A DNA stretch of 34,683 nucleotides from Burkholderiales bacterium (lineage in GTDB: Bacteria > Pseudomonadota > Gammaproteobacteria > Burkholderiales > Burkholderiaceae_C). The first letter of the stretch is position 1. Each line of letters begins with the position of its first letter. This document shows positions 8,188-17,433 of the stretch, in pieces. Made by a program: the position numbers and the translations under genes. The notes below the pieces were generated by a model that did not search any database, was not told the origin of the DNA, and worked only from the letters and a program-made list of their open reading frames with translations. The DNA is taken from contig JAEMQF010000298.1 in NCBI GenBank assembly GCA_022758925.1, positions 1 to 34,683 on the forward strand. Direction: 5' to 3'.

Positions 8188-8481
8188 TCAGGGCGGCGCA
8201 AGGCGAGAACCTCGCCAGATCGTCTTGCGCTCGACCCAGGCGGACGTGGCCTGGCTCATCTGCAGGAAATGCGCTGTCTGCAGGTGGGCCTGGATTGCCG
8301 CTTCATCTTCGTACAACTCGTAGAGGAAGAACAACCGCGGGTCGGCGGCGTCGCGGCAGACGTCGAACTGGTGGCAGCCTGGTTCCGTGGCGCGCGACGC
8401 GCGGGCGTTTTCGACGATGGCTGCCGCGAAGGCAATGATGAATTGCGGCTTGATCCGGAACTCGACCGTCAGCACTTCCAT
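8188..8481 (-). CDS. ABM-domain putative quinol monooxygenase
   Basis: MEVLTVEFRIKPQFIIAFAAAIVENARASRATEPGCHQFDVCRDAADPRLFFLYELYEDEAAIQAHLQTAHFLQ, typical of small ABM monooxygenases. Confidence 0.88.
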   Translation of the reverse strand: MEVLTVEFRIKPQFIIAFAAAIVENARASRATEPGCHQFDVCRDAADPRLFFLYELYEDEAAIQAHLQTAHFLQMSQATSAWVERKTIWRGSRLAPP

Positions 8482-8518
8482 CGTCAACTCCCGGCCACGT
8501 GTGGGCAACGCATGGCCA

Positions 8519-9811
8519 TCAGCGGAATGACGCGATGAATCGCGGCAGCCACAGCGAAAGGCTCGGGATATAGGTCACGAGCAGCACCACCGCAAGAGTC
8601 GCAGCCAGCAGCGGCCACAAGTGCTTGGTGATCTCGCCGATGCCCACCTTGGCCAGCTTCGCGGCAACGAACAGGGTGCCGCCGACCGGGGGCGTGTAGA
8701 GCGCAATCGCCAGGTTCGCGGTCATGACGACACCGATGTGCACCATATCCATGCCGAAGTGTTTGGCCAATGGCAGGAACAGCGGGGCCGATAGCAGCAT
8801 CGCAGGCAACGGCTCGATGAAGACGCCGAGCAGCAACAGTGCGATGTTGAACAGCAGCAGAAACATCCACGGTTCGGTGGCGACGATCTGGACCCAGGTG
8901 GCAAGCTGTAGTGCCACCTGCTCGACCGTGATCAGCCACGCCATCGCTCCAGTCGCGCCGATCACGAGCATGACGGTGGCGCTGGTGGTGAAGGCGTTGA
9001 GCAGCATTCGCGGCATGTCACGCCAGCTCAGGTCGCGGTAGTAGAAGAGTGACACCACGAGGCCGTAGACCACCGCCACCGCGGCCGATTCGCTGGGTGT
9101 GAACACGCCGGTCCAGATGCCGCCGATGATGATCACCGGCATCAGCAGCGCTGGCCCGGCGTCGCGCGTCGCGGCCCAGATCTGCGCCGGGGACGAGCGT
9201 TCCTCGCCGTTGTCGCATCCGCTGCGTTTGCCATGCCAGACGCAGACCACGATCAGCGCCAGTGCCGAGGCCAGCGCCGGCACCAGGCCGGCCATCGACA
9301 GCGTGCGCATCGACACGCCGGAGATGAAGGCATAGACCAGGAACGGAATCGACAGCGGCATCAACAGTGCGATGGTGCCGGCCACCGCCAGCAATGCCGC
9401 GGCGAAGCCGCGCGAATAGCCGCGCGCCACCATCGACGGAATGACGAGTGAGCCGATGGCAGCGGTGTCGGCGATGGCTGAACCCGAGACGCCACCGAAC
9501 AACGTGCAGCTCATGACCGTGACCACGCCCAGGCCGCCCGGCAGCCAGCCGAACAGCACGCGCGCAAAGGCGACGATGCGTTTGCCGACTCCGCCCTGCG
9601 CCAGCAGTTCGCCGGCAAAGATGAACAGCGGTACGGCGATCAGGATGAAGGGCTCGACGCCGCCGATGAAGGACAGGTAGATGGTTTCGAGTGGGTGCGA
9701 CAGGCCGGCGGCAACGATCACGCCGACGGTGGTGCCGAGCAGCGCATAGAGCAGCGGCACGCCGGCCAGCGCGAGGCCGAAGAACACTGCAAACAGGATA
9801 CCCGCGAGCAT
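8519..9811 (-). CDS. TRAP transporter large permease (DctM)
   Basis: PLFIFAGELLAQGGVGKRIVAFARVLFGWLPGGLGVVTVMSCTLFGGVSGSAIADTAAIGSLVIPSM...NLAIALYTPPVGGTLFV. Confidence 0.97.
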   Translation of the reverse strand: MLAGILFAVFFGLALAGVPLLYALLGTTVGVIVAAGLSHPLETIYLSFIGGVEPFILIAVPLFIFAGELLAQGGVGKRIVAFARVLFGWLPGGLGVVTVMSCTLFGGVSGSAIADTAAIGSLVIPSMVARGYSRGFAAALLAVAGTIALLMPLSIPFLVYAFISGVSMRTLSMAGLVPALASALALIVVCVWHGKRSGCDNGEERSSPAQIWAATRDAGPALLMPVIIIGGIWTGVFTPSESAAVAVVYGLVVSLFYYRDLSWRDMPRMLLNAFTTSATVMLVIGATGAMAWLITVEQVALQLATWVQIVATEPWMFLLLFNIALLLLGVFIEPLPAMLLSAPLFLPLAKHFGMDMVHIGVVMTANLAIALYTPPVGGTLFVAAKLAKVGIGEITKHLWPLLAATLAVVLLVTYIPSLSLWLPRFIASFR

Positions 9812-9814
9812 CGT

Positions 9815-10378
9815 TCAGGCGCCCCAGCGCTGCGCGCGCGTCTCGCCACGAACGATGCGAAGCAGGTCCCAGCCGACCCAGACCGCCATCGCGAAGCAAC
9901 CCACGGGCATGCCCAGGTACTGCACCGACATCGGAATCTGCAGCACCGTGAGCTCATTGCTCCAGCCGGTCACGACCAGGCTCGCACCGAACCAGACCAG
10001 CGAGCCGAGCACGGCCAGCGCGACGACGTTGACCGCTGCGTCGGCCACGTCGCGCGCTCGGCCGTCGAGCTTGTCGATGACTTCGGTGATCGTCATCTGG
10101 GCACCGCGGCGCGCCGCGCAGGCGCCACCGAGAAAGGTGACCCAGACCATCAGCAGTTCGGCCAGTTCCGTGACCCAGGCCAGGTCTTTCTGAATCACGT
10201 GCAAGAGCACGTTGAAGAAGATGAGACCGATCATCGTGGCGCCGATGACGATGACGGCCCAGTCGATGACATCGCCGAACAAGGCGAGTCCGCGCGGCGC
10301 GGGCGGCGCGAGCGGCAGAAACGAGCCGTCCTGGCCGCTCCCGCCCTCGATGGAATGCTGCGTCTCGCTCACTCGCAC
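9815..10378 (-). CDS. TRAP transporter small permease (DctQ)
   Basis: NVLLHVIQKDLAWVTELAELLMVWVTFLGGACAARRGAQMTITEVID is characteristic of DctQ; adjacent to dctM. Confidence 0.93.
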   Translation of the reverse strand: MRVSETQHSIEGGSGQDGSFLPLAPPAPRGLALFGDVIDWAVIVIGATMIGLIFFNVLLHVIQKDLAWVTELAELLMVWVTFLGGACAARRGAQMTITEVIDKLDGRARDVADAAVNVVALAVLGSLVWFGASLVVTGWSNELTVLQIPMSVQYLGMPVGCFAMAVWVGWDLLRIVRGETRAQRWGA

Positions 10379-10387
10379 CTCCCGCCG

Positions 10388-11383
10388 TCACTTGGCCGGC
10401 ATGGCCTTGCGCACGACGTCGGCGTCGGCCAGGATCGCATCGACGTCGGCGCCGTACTTCTCCTTCGCCTTGGCGTAAGCCGGCTGCACGGCGTCACGGA
10501 ACGGCGCCAGATTCGGCCGGCCGATCTTCGCGCCCTTGCCTTGCATGTCGGCCAGCTGTGCATCCTCCGCCGCGCGCACTTCCTTGCGGCTCCAGTCGGC
10601 TGCCTCGGTCGCCGCTTTGGTGATCGCGTCGCGGTCGGCGGGCGAGAGCTTCTGCCAAGTCTTTTCCGAGATCGTCAGCGGAATCGGGCTGTAGACATGT
10701 TTGGTGAGAGTGACATGCGGCGCGACCTCGTAGAACTTGTTGGCGTAGATGGTGTCGATCGGGTTTTCCTGGCCCTGCACGGCGCCCTGTTGAATCGCGA
10801 GATAGACCTCGGGCAAGGGCATGATCTGCAGCGTGAAGCCCATCGCCTCGAGCGTCCAGCGCATCATTTCGTTCGGAAACGTGCGCAGCTTCTTGCCCTT
10901 CGCGTCGGCCGGTGTGTTGAGCACGTCCTTGGTGGTCATGCTGCGAAAGCCGGCCTCGAAGTTCGACAGGAAACGGAAGCCCTTGTCCGGCCCCTTCGCA
11001 AACTGCGCTTGCAGCCACTTCGATTCGTCATACAACTTCCAGCCCTGGTCGTAACTCTCGACCAGGTAGGGCAGCGCCGTCAGGTTCAGCGTCGGGATGT
11101 GTGTGGCGTAGGTGCCGGTGCCGCTGACCGTGACATCGATCCCGCCGAGCTGCAGTTGCTCGACCGCCTTCGGGTCGTTCGCGAGCTGGCCGGCCGGGAA
11201 CACCTGCACCTTGTAGCGGCCGCTGGTGTACTGATCGACCTTTTGCCCGAACAGCTCCGCCGCCTTTTGGCGCAGGCCGCCCGGCTGGTCGGTGTGGCTG
11301 AACTTGAGAATGGTCTGGGCCAGTGCCGGTGTGGCCAGGCCGACTGCCGCGGCGAGCGCGGCGGCGAGGGTGATGCGGCGCAT
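10388..11383 (-). CDS. TRAP transporter substrate-binding protein (DctP)
   Basis: Signal peptide MRRITLAAALAAAVGLATPALAQ, then TILKFSHTDQPGG...VQVFPAGQLANDPKAVEQLQLGGIDVTV; ATG at 11383. Confidence 0.95.
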   Translation of the reverse strand: MRRITLAAALAAAVGLATPALAQTILKFSHTDQPGGLRQKAAELFGQKVDQYTSGRYKVQVFPAGQLANDPKAVEQLQLGGIDVTVSGTGTYATHIPTLNLTALPYLVESYDQGWKLYDESKWLQAQFAKGPDKGFRFLSNFEAGFRSMTTKDVLNTPADAKGKKLRTFPNEMMRWTLEAMGFTLQIMPLPEVYLAIQQGAVQGQENPIDTIYANKFYEVAPHVTLTKHVYSPIPLTISEKTWQKLSPADRDAITKAATEAADWSRKEVRAAEDAQLADMQGKGAKIGRPNLAPFRDAVQPAYAKAKEKYGADVDAILADADVVRKAMPAK

Positions 11384-11436
11384 CGTGTGTTTGGATTGCA
11401 CGGGGTCTCCTTCAGAGGTTGGGGTGGGGTGGTGAC

Positions 11437-12504
11437 TCAGCCGGCGTCTGGTGCTCTCGGCTGCAAGGGATCGAATCTGGCCAAGACAATGCGCCGGTGC
11501 ACGGCGGCAGAGTGATAGACAGCGGCCTGCACGCGCAGGTTGGTCAGGTATTCGCGAGCCGTGTTTTCGAGTGGCGTGCCAGAGCGAAAATGGGCCACGA
11601 CATGGCGTTGCAGCCACTCGCAGGCGCCGCCGCCGAAGGTGTCGTCCGGGCCGCGGTCGTAGGCGTGTTCGGCCTCGGCGCCATGATGCGGCTTCCACCA
11701 CAGGCGCGCTTCGCCGTCCAGGCGCAGTACACCGGCTGAGCCTTCGATCCAGGCTTCGCCCATCGTGCGCCTCGGGTTGGTCGCGACATGGTCGTTGAGG
11801 CGATTCGCGTCGAACAGGCCGGTGGCACCGCCGTCGAATCCGAAGACGACGATGCCGGCGTCTTCACCCGCGATCACCGGGTTGATGCGCCGCAATGAGG
11901 CGTAGACCGACCGCACCTCGCCGGCCAGGTAGCGGAAGGTGTCGATCCAGTGGATCGCCGTCTCCTTGATCAGGAAGAGCGGCATCTGCTGGAAGTAGGG
12001 CTGGCGGTCGAGATAGGCGCGCGGGCCTTGGCCGTCGCCCGGGCGCAGGCGGAACGCCACGCTGTGCAAAGTGCCGAGTCTGCCGGCGTCGAGCAGGCGT
12101 TTTGCTTCCCGGTACCAGGGTTGCCAGCGGATGTTTTCGTGGATCACCAGCGCCACGTCGGCCTTTTCAGCCAGTTCCGTGATCGCCACCGCATCGGCAT
12201 AGTCGACACCGAACGGCTTTTGGCAGATGGTCGGGATGCCGGCTGCAACGCACTGCGCAACGAAGGCGTGGTGCGTATCGGGCGGCGTGATGATGTCCAC
12301 CAGATCTGGCCGCGTGACTGCCAGCGCGGCATCCAGCGAGCCGAACACGGCGCCGATGCCGAAGCGGTCAGCCAGCGCCTTCGCCTTCGCAGAATCGCGG
12401 TTGACGATACCCACGCACTCAACTTCGGCGATGCGTTGCCAGCCCAGGTACTGGAACTGGCTGAAGTAGCCGGCACCGACGCCGAGCACGCGCAGAGGGT
12501 TCAC
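11437..12504 (-). CDS. Gfo/Idh/MocA family oxidoreductase
   Basis: VLGVGAGYFSQFQYLGWQRIAEVECVGIVNRDSAKAKALADRFGI...DIITPPDTHHAFVAQCVAAGIPTICQKPFG; GTG start at 12504 proposed. Confidence 0.93.
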   Translation of the reverse strand: MNPLRVLGVGAGYFSQFQYLGWQRIAEVECVGIVNRDSAKAKALADRFGIGAVFGSLDAALAVTRPDLVDIITPPDTHHAFVAQCVAAGIPTICQKPFGVDYADAVAITELAEKADVALVIHENIRWQPWYREAKRLLDAGRLGTLHSVAFRLRPGDGQGPRAYLDRQPYFQQMPLFLIKETAIHWIDTFRYLAGEVRSVYASLRRINPVIAGEDAGIVVFGFDGGATGLFDANRLNDHVATNPRRTMGEAWIEGSAGVLRLDGEARLWWKPHHGAEAEHAYDRGPDDTFGGGACEWLQRHVVAHFRSGTPLENTAREYLTNLRVQAAVYHSAAVHRRIVLARFDPLQPRAPDAG

Positions 12505-12514
12505 GCCTGCGGCC

Positions 12515-13600
12515 TCAGAGGTTGGAAGCGACCGCGGCGGCGATCGCGGCAGTGCCGTCACGCCCGCCGAACTCGTAGGGCAGGATGCGGCCTGAGGCGA
12601 ACACGGCGTCCACCGCCTGCTCGATGCGCCGCGCGCCGGCGGCGAGTGCTGGGTTGGCATGCCGCTCGGCGAGCCAATCGAGCATCAACGCGGCCGACAG
12701 GATGGTGGCGGTGGGGTTGGCCTTGCCCTGGCCCGCGATGTCGGGCGCGGAGCCGTGGCAGGGCTGGAACAGGCCATGGTGGTCGCCGACATCGGCTGAC
12801 GGCGCCATGCCCATGCCCCCGATCAGCGCCGCGGTCTGGTCCGACAGAATGTCGCCGAACATGTTTTCGGTGACCAAGACGTCGAACTCCCAGGGCCTGC
12901 GAATCAGGTCAAGCGCGGTGGCGTCGATGTAGTTGTGGCGCGCCTCGATCTCGGGGAAGGCGCGGGCGCGTTCGTCGAAGATCTTGCGGAAGAAGGCCAT
13001 CGACACGAACACGTTGGCCTTGTCGACGCAGGTCACACGCCCCGGCAGGCCACGCAGCTTGCGGCGCTGCGCGAGCCTGAACGCGAAGTCGTGCACGCGC
13101 TCGCTGCCACGCCGGCTGATGACCATCGTGTCGCGGGCCTCGCGGTCGTCGTCGATAACGCCCTTGCCGCGCGAGGCGAACAGGCCCTCGGTGGACTCGC
13201 GCACCACGACCAGGTCAATGTCCTTGGCGCGAGGGTCTGCCAGCGGCAGACGCACACCGGGGATCGCACGCGCCGGCCGCACACCGGCGTACAACTCGAG
13301 TTCGACCCGCAAGTCGAGCTGCGGCGCGATCTCGGTGCCGTCGGGATAGCGGATCTCGGGCCAGCCCATCGCGCCGAACAGGATCGAATCGGCCTTGCGT
13401 GCGGCCTCGAGCGTGGCCGCCGGCAAAGCGTCTCCGCTTTTGCGAAAGTGCTGTGCGCCGGCGGGATGGTCGTGAAAGCGAAAGCCGAACGGCGCACCCT
13501 GCGCCACACGCTCGATCAGGGGCACCGTGGCGGCAATGACTTCAACGCCGATGCCGTCGCCGGGCAGCACGCAAATGTCGAAGCTTGTCTTGATTGACAC
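12515..13600 (-). CDS. Isocitrate/isopropylmalate dehydrogenase family protein (LeuB/tartrate dehydrogenase-like)
   Basis: ICVLPGDGIGVEVIAATVPLIE...RVTCVDKANVF...DILSDQTAALIGGMGMAPSADVGD..GLFQPCHGSAPDIAGQGKANPTATILSAALML. Confidence 0.93.
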   Translation of the reverse strand: MSIKTSFDICVLPGDGIGVEVIAATVPLIERVAQGAPFGFRFHDHPAGAQHFRKSGDALPAATLEAARKADSILFGAMGWPEIRYPDGTEIAPQLDLRVELELYAGVRPARAIPGVRLPLADPRAKDIDLVVVRESTEGLFASRGKGVIDDDREARDTMVISRRGSERVHDFAFRLAQRRKLRGLPGRVTCVDKANVFVSMAFFRKIFDERARAFPEIEARHNYIDATALDLIRRPWEFDVLVTENMFGDILSDQTAALIGGMGMAPSADVGDHHGLFQPCHGSAPDIAGQGKANPTATILSAALMLDWLAERHANPALAAGARRIEQAVDAVFASGRILPYEFGGRDGTAAIAAAVASNL

Positions 13601-13613
13601 GTGGGGTTCCGAT

Positions 13614-14294
13614 TCAAAGGTGTTGCAGGCGGTAGTGTTCGAAGATCGCGATCAACTCAGCGCTCGCCCGCGCACGGTGCGCACGCGTGACCCGGGCGGC
13701 GCCCTCGGCATCACCTGCACGCAGGCGCTCCACCATCTGCATGTGCTCCCTGGTCGAGCTCACCGGCTTGGGCCGCAGGCGCAAGGTGAACAAACGCGCA
13801 CGATGCGCCCGGTCCCAGTAGTTCAGGACCGTGGCCTGCAACTGGCGGTTGCCGGCGAGGTCCAGCAAGTGGGAGTGAAAGCGCTCATCGGCTGCGGCCC
13901 AGGCGTCGAGGTCATCGGCCTTGAGCGCCTTGTCCATAGCTCTGTTCGCATCGAGCAAGGGCTTCAATTCGGCATCGCTCGGCTTGCGCCGCGCCAGCAA
14001 CTCGGCCGCCATGCATTCGAGTGCGGTGAGGATTTGGTAGATCTCGCGCATGTCGGCCGGCGACACCGGCAGCACCCGCATGCCGTGGCGCGGAATCACC
14101 TGCACCAGGCCTTCGTTGTGGAGTCGACTCAGGGCCTCGTGCACCGGCGTGCGGCTCATGCCGAGCGCGAGCGCCACCTCCTGCTCGAGCGCGCGGTGGC
14201 CGGGCGGCCAGACGTTGTCGAGGATGCGCCGGCGGATCTGTTCGTAGGCGGCATCGACCATCGAAGCGGACGCGTTCACCGGCTGCGTCTTCAT
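13614..14294 (-). CDS. GntR-family transcriptional regulator, FCD (FadR-type) effector domain
   Basis: AYEQIRRRILDNVWPPGHRALEQEVALALGMSRTPVHEALSRLHNEGLVQVIPRHGMRVLPVSPADMREIYQILTALE; ATG at 14294. Confidence 0.95.
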   Translation of the reverse strand: MKTQPVNASASMVDAAYEQIRRRILDNVWPPGHRALEQEVALALGMSRTPVHEALSRLHNEGLVQVIPRHGMRVLPVSPADMREIYQILTALECMAAELLARRKPSDAELKPLLDANRAMDKALKADDLDAWAAADERFHSHLLDLAGNRQLQATVLNYWDRAHRARLFTLRLRPKPVSSTREHMQMVERLRAGDAEGAARVTRAHRARASAELIAIFEHYRLQHL

Positions 14295-15328
14295 GCCACG
14301 TTCCAGTGCGCCGGTACCGCGCCGGCGACCGGCAGCGCCAGCGTCGCGAGGCTGTCGCCGAGCAGGCAGCCGAGCACGGCCGTGCGGCGCTGCGGCCCCG
14401 CGAAAGCGATGCTCGAGATGTTGCGCAGTACCTGGCTGCGAACGCCGTCCAGATGCGGGCGGCCCATCTGCGCCGCTTCGTAGGCCGCCTCGACCCACGC
14501 CAGGTGCTCGGCGTCAGCGTCTTCGAGCCAAAGTGTCTGGCTGCCGTCAGGTGCGACACGGATCAGCCGGTTGCTGACGATGCTCACGACCCAGGCGTGG
14601 CCGGCTTCGTCGAACGCCAGGCCATCGGGAAAGGTGCCGGGGCCGAATTCCGTGACCGTCTCGCGTGCCCCGAGCGACCCATTCGAGCGCAGCGAAAAAC
14701 GCGACAGGCGGCGCGCGAAGGTTTCGTTGACATAGAGCCATGCGCCGCCAGGATGCAGGGCCACTTCGTTCGTGTAGCCCAGGCCGTCGGCGACCACCGC
14801 AGCCCGGCCGTCTGGCTGCACGCAGGCGATGAAGCCGTCGTTGCAACTGCGCCGGTAGCCCAGCGCGCGCGGCACGAGGCGTGTGCTGACCGTGACCCAG
14901 GTGCGCCCAGCCGCGTCGCGGAGCACGAAGTTGGTCGGTGGCAGCGCCTCGCCCGCCACCTCCAGCAACCAGGGTTCGACCCGACCGTCGCGCATCAGCC
15001 GATACACGCCGCCTTGCTCAGCACCCAGGTGTGCAATCAGGAAGCTGCCGTCGGCGAGCAGCGCGATTCCGTTTGGCCGAAGCCCAGCGCCACCCGGCAG
15101 CCGGCCGGAGTAGAGCCGCTGCGTTCCGTCTGGCAGGCGATGCGCCACGCCGCCGCGCCAATCGGCGCTGTAGAGGTCGCCATGGGCCGTCGCCAGCACA
15201 CATTCCGGGCGCACAAGACCGGTGCCGACATGGCCGAGAGATTGCAGTGAAGAACGCGGCGCGGCAGCGCCACTGTACGTCAAGGAATTCATTAACGTAT
15301 ACATTAATGAATTCATCGACACATGCAC
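14291..15328 (-). CDS. SMP-30/gluconolactonase/LRE family protein (start probably downstream of 15328)
   Basis: RPECVLATAHGDLYSADWRGGVAHRLPDG...LRPNGIALLADGSFLIAHLG...YTNEVALHPGGAWLYVNET..., a SMP-30 beta-propeller pattern. Overlaps gntR by 4 bp. The listed ORF start reads through the 15285-15314 palindrome. Confidence 0.88.
   Translation of the reverse strand: MHVSMNSLMYTLMNSLTYSGAAAPRSSLQSLGHVGTGLVRPECVLATAHGDLYSADWRGGVAHRLPDGTQRLYSGRLPGGAGLRPNGIALLADGSFLIAHLGAEQGGVYRLMRDGRVEPWLLEVAGEALPPTNFVLRDAAGRTWVTVSTRLVPRALGYRRSCNDGFIACVQPDGRAAVVADGLGYTNEVALHPGGAWLYVNETFARRLSRFSLRSNGSLGARETVTEFGPGTFPDGLAFDEAGHAWVVSIVSNRLIRVAPDGSQTLWLEDADAEHLAWVEAAYEAAQMGRPHLDGVRSQVLRNISSIAFAGPQRRTAVLGCLLGDSLATLALPVAGAVPAHWNVA
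15285..15314. promoter_or_regulatory. 30-bp near-perfect palindrome, candidate GntR operator/promoter region
   Basis: gaattcattaacgtatacattaatgaattc: 14 of 15 base pairs symmetric around a central GTATAC; strongly AT-rich against a GC-rich background; upstream of the SMP-30/gntR genes. Confidence 0.7.
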
Positions 15329-15424
15329 ATCGGGGTGAACCCTTGCTGCGCCTGAATCTGCGCGGGGCAGCCAGCTTCAGCCTCGGGCAGCGCACCCACC
15401 GCGCCTGCCGCGGCCTGTTGCGAA

Positions 15425-16231
15425 TCAGGCCGGGGGATCGAACGAACCGTGGCGGCCGGCGCCGCTCATGAATCGCGCCGCACCGGCAACGCCTTCGCCG
15501 CTGCGCAGGCTCAACCGGCCAAGCTCGAATTCCTGGGCGAGCGCGTCGGCCAACGACAAGCCGAACTGAGCGATCACGCTGGCCCGGTCGTTGCGCATGC
15601 ATTGAGGTGGGTGCCGAGCGATCTGTTCGGCGAGCTCGTGCGCGGCGGCGAGCGCTGCGCCGCGCGCGACAACGCGGTTCACGAGACCGAATTCAAGCGC
15701 CTCGGGTGCCGCGACAGGCCTGCCCGTGAGTATCATGTCCAGCGCCCGGCTCTGCCCGATCAGGCGCGGCAAGCGCACCGTGCCGCCATCGATCAGCGGC
15801 ACGCCGAAGCGCCGGCAGAAAACGCCAAGAATCGCGCTCGCGCTCGCGACGCGCAAGTCGCACCACAGCGCAAGCTCGAGCCCACCGGCCACGGCATGGC
15901 CTTCGATCGCTGCAATCACGGGCTTGCGCAAGCGCAGACGCGTCGGCCCCATCGGGCCGTCGGCCTGCATGTCGTCGTTCAGCGCCAATCCCGCGCTGTT
16001 GCCGGGGGTGCCGGTGTCGCCGGCCGCGACCGTGCGCAGGTCAGCGCCGGCACAGAAGTCTTTGCCCGCGCCCGTGAGCACGGCCACCTGTGCTGTGTGA
16101 TTCGCGTCGAATTCGCGGAACACCTCGCTCAGCGCGCGTGCCGTCGGGCCGTCGACGGCATTGCGAACCATCGCGCGGTTCAGGGTGACGGTCCAGATCG
16201 GGCCGCTGTTGTCGACGATGAGATCAGGCAT
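15425..16231 (-). CDS. Enoyl-CoA hydratase/isomerase (crotonase) family protein
   Basis: NRAMVRNAVDGPTARALSEVFREFDANHTAQVAVLTGAGKDFCAGADLRTVAAGD...KPVIAAIEGHAVAGGLELALWCDLRVAS. Confidence 0.95.
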   Translation of the reverse strand: MPDLIVDNSGPIWTVTLNRAMVRNAVDGPTARALSEVFREFDANHTAQVAVLTGAGKDFCAGADLRTVAAGDTGTPGNSAGLALNDDMQADGPMGPTRLRLRKPVIAAIEGHAVAGGLELALWCDLRVASASAILGVFCRRFGVPLIDGGTVRLPRLIGQSRALDMILTGRPVAAPEALEFGLVNRVVARGAALAAAHELAEQIARHPPQCMRNDRASVIAQFGLSLADALAQEFELGRLSLRSGEGVAGAARFMSGAGRHGSFDPPA

Positions 16232-16258
16232 GGAGTGCTGCTGCCGGCATCGTGTGCA

Positions 16259-17215
16259 TCAGTCGAGTTTGATTCCGACCTTGTCGATGATCGCGCCCCA
16301 CTTGCGTGCCTCGAGATCGATGAAGGCCTTGAATTCCGCAGCCGAGCTGCCGCCGATGAGGAGTCCTTGTTTGGCAAAGGACTCGCGCACGGTGGGCTCG
16401 CTCAACACGGCATTGACGTCGGCGTTGATGCGTTCCAGCACCTCGAGCGTCGTCCCGGCCGGCGCGAACAAGCCGTTCCAGGCGAGCGCCTCGAATCCGG
16501 GGTAGCCGGACTCCGCAAGCGTTGGCAAGTCTTTCATGGCGTCGAGGCGCCGCGCGCTCGTGATCGCGAGCAACCTGATGCGCCCGCCTTGCACCAGCGG
16601 CAGCAGCGCCGGAGCGACGCTGAACAGGGCTTGCGTGTCGCCCGCCGCGAGCGACTGCCCGGCCGGCGGCGAACCGGCATAGGGTACGTGCACGGCCTCG
16701 AAGCCTGCCACGCTCTTGAGCAGTTCCATCGTCAGGTGCGACGAACTGCCGTTGCCCAGGGATCCATAGGAGACCTTGTTGCCTTGTTGGCGCGCCCAGG
16801 CGACGAATTCGCCAAAGGTCTGCGCCGGCACGGACGCATTCACCGCCAACACGTTCGGCTGTGACGTCGTGAGGATGATCGGCACAAGGTGTTTGGCCGG
16901 GTCGTAGGGCATCTTCTTGTAGAGATAGGGCGCGAAGGCGACTGGACCGTTGAACCCGATGCCCAGCGTATGGCCGTCGGGCGCTGCCTTGGCGACGACG
17001 TCCATGCCGAGCATGCCGCCTGCGCCCGCCTTGTTCTCCACGATCAGCGGCTGCTTCCAGCGCTCCTTCAGCTTCTCGCCCAAGGTGCGCACGATGATGT
17101 CCAGCGAACTGCCGGCCGGCGCCGGGACGATCACGCGTACGGGTTGTTGCGGCCAGCTCTGCGCGTTGGCGGCGTTCAGCGTCAGAAGCAGGAAAGAGGC
17201 GAGCAGGAGTTTCAT
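16259..17215 (-). CDS. Bug/TctC-family tripartite tricarboxylate transporter substrate-binding protein
   Basis: Signal peptide, then WPQQPVRVIVPAPAGSSLDIIVRTLGEKLKERWKQPLIVENKAGAGGMLGMDVVAKAAPDGHTLGIG. Confidence 0.95.
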   Translation of the reverse strand: MKLLLASFLLLTLNAANAQSWPQQPVRVIVPAPAGSSLDIIVRTLGEKLKERWKQPLIVENKAGAGGMLGMDVVAKAAPDGHTLGIGFNGPVAFAPYLYKKMPYDPAKHLVPIILTTSQPNVLAVNASVPAQTFGEFVAWARQQGNKVSYGSLGNGSSSHLTMELLKSVAGFEAVHVPYAGSPPAGQSLAAGDTQALFSVAPALLPLVQGGRIRLLAITSARRLDAMKDLPTLAESGYPGFEALAWNGLFAPAGTTLEVLERINADVNAVLSEPTVRESFAKQGLLIGGSSAAEFKAFIDLEARKWGAIIDKVGIKLD

Positions 17216-17433
17216 GTCGATCCAGCGGTTGTCGCGGTGGCGCGGGTTACGCGATGAATTGTCGGTGTCTCGGGGGTTTCCACGTGGCGCGATCGCCCCA
17301 ACTTCGCTACAAAGCAGGGCCTGCCGAGAACGGATTTCGCAGCATAGCCCGGGCGAGGTGGGTCGGGCATCGGGTCAAATGCCCACGGGGCACGGTGCTC
17401 GGCACCGATTCGCAGCACAGGGGAGCAGCGCAG

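Noticed and set aside
9695-11515. 606-aa plus-strand ORF antisense to the TRAP transporter genes
   Set aside because: Shadow ORF; the opposite strand encodes DctM/DctQ/DctP.
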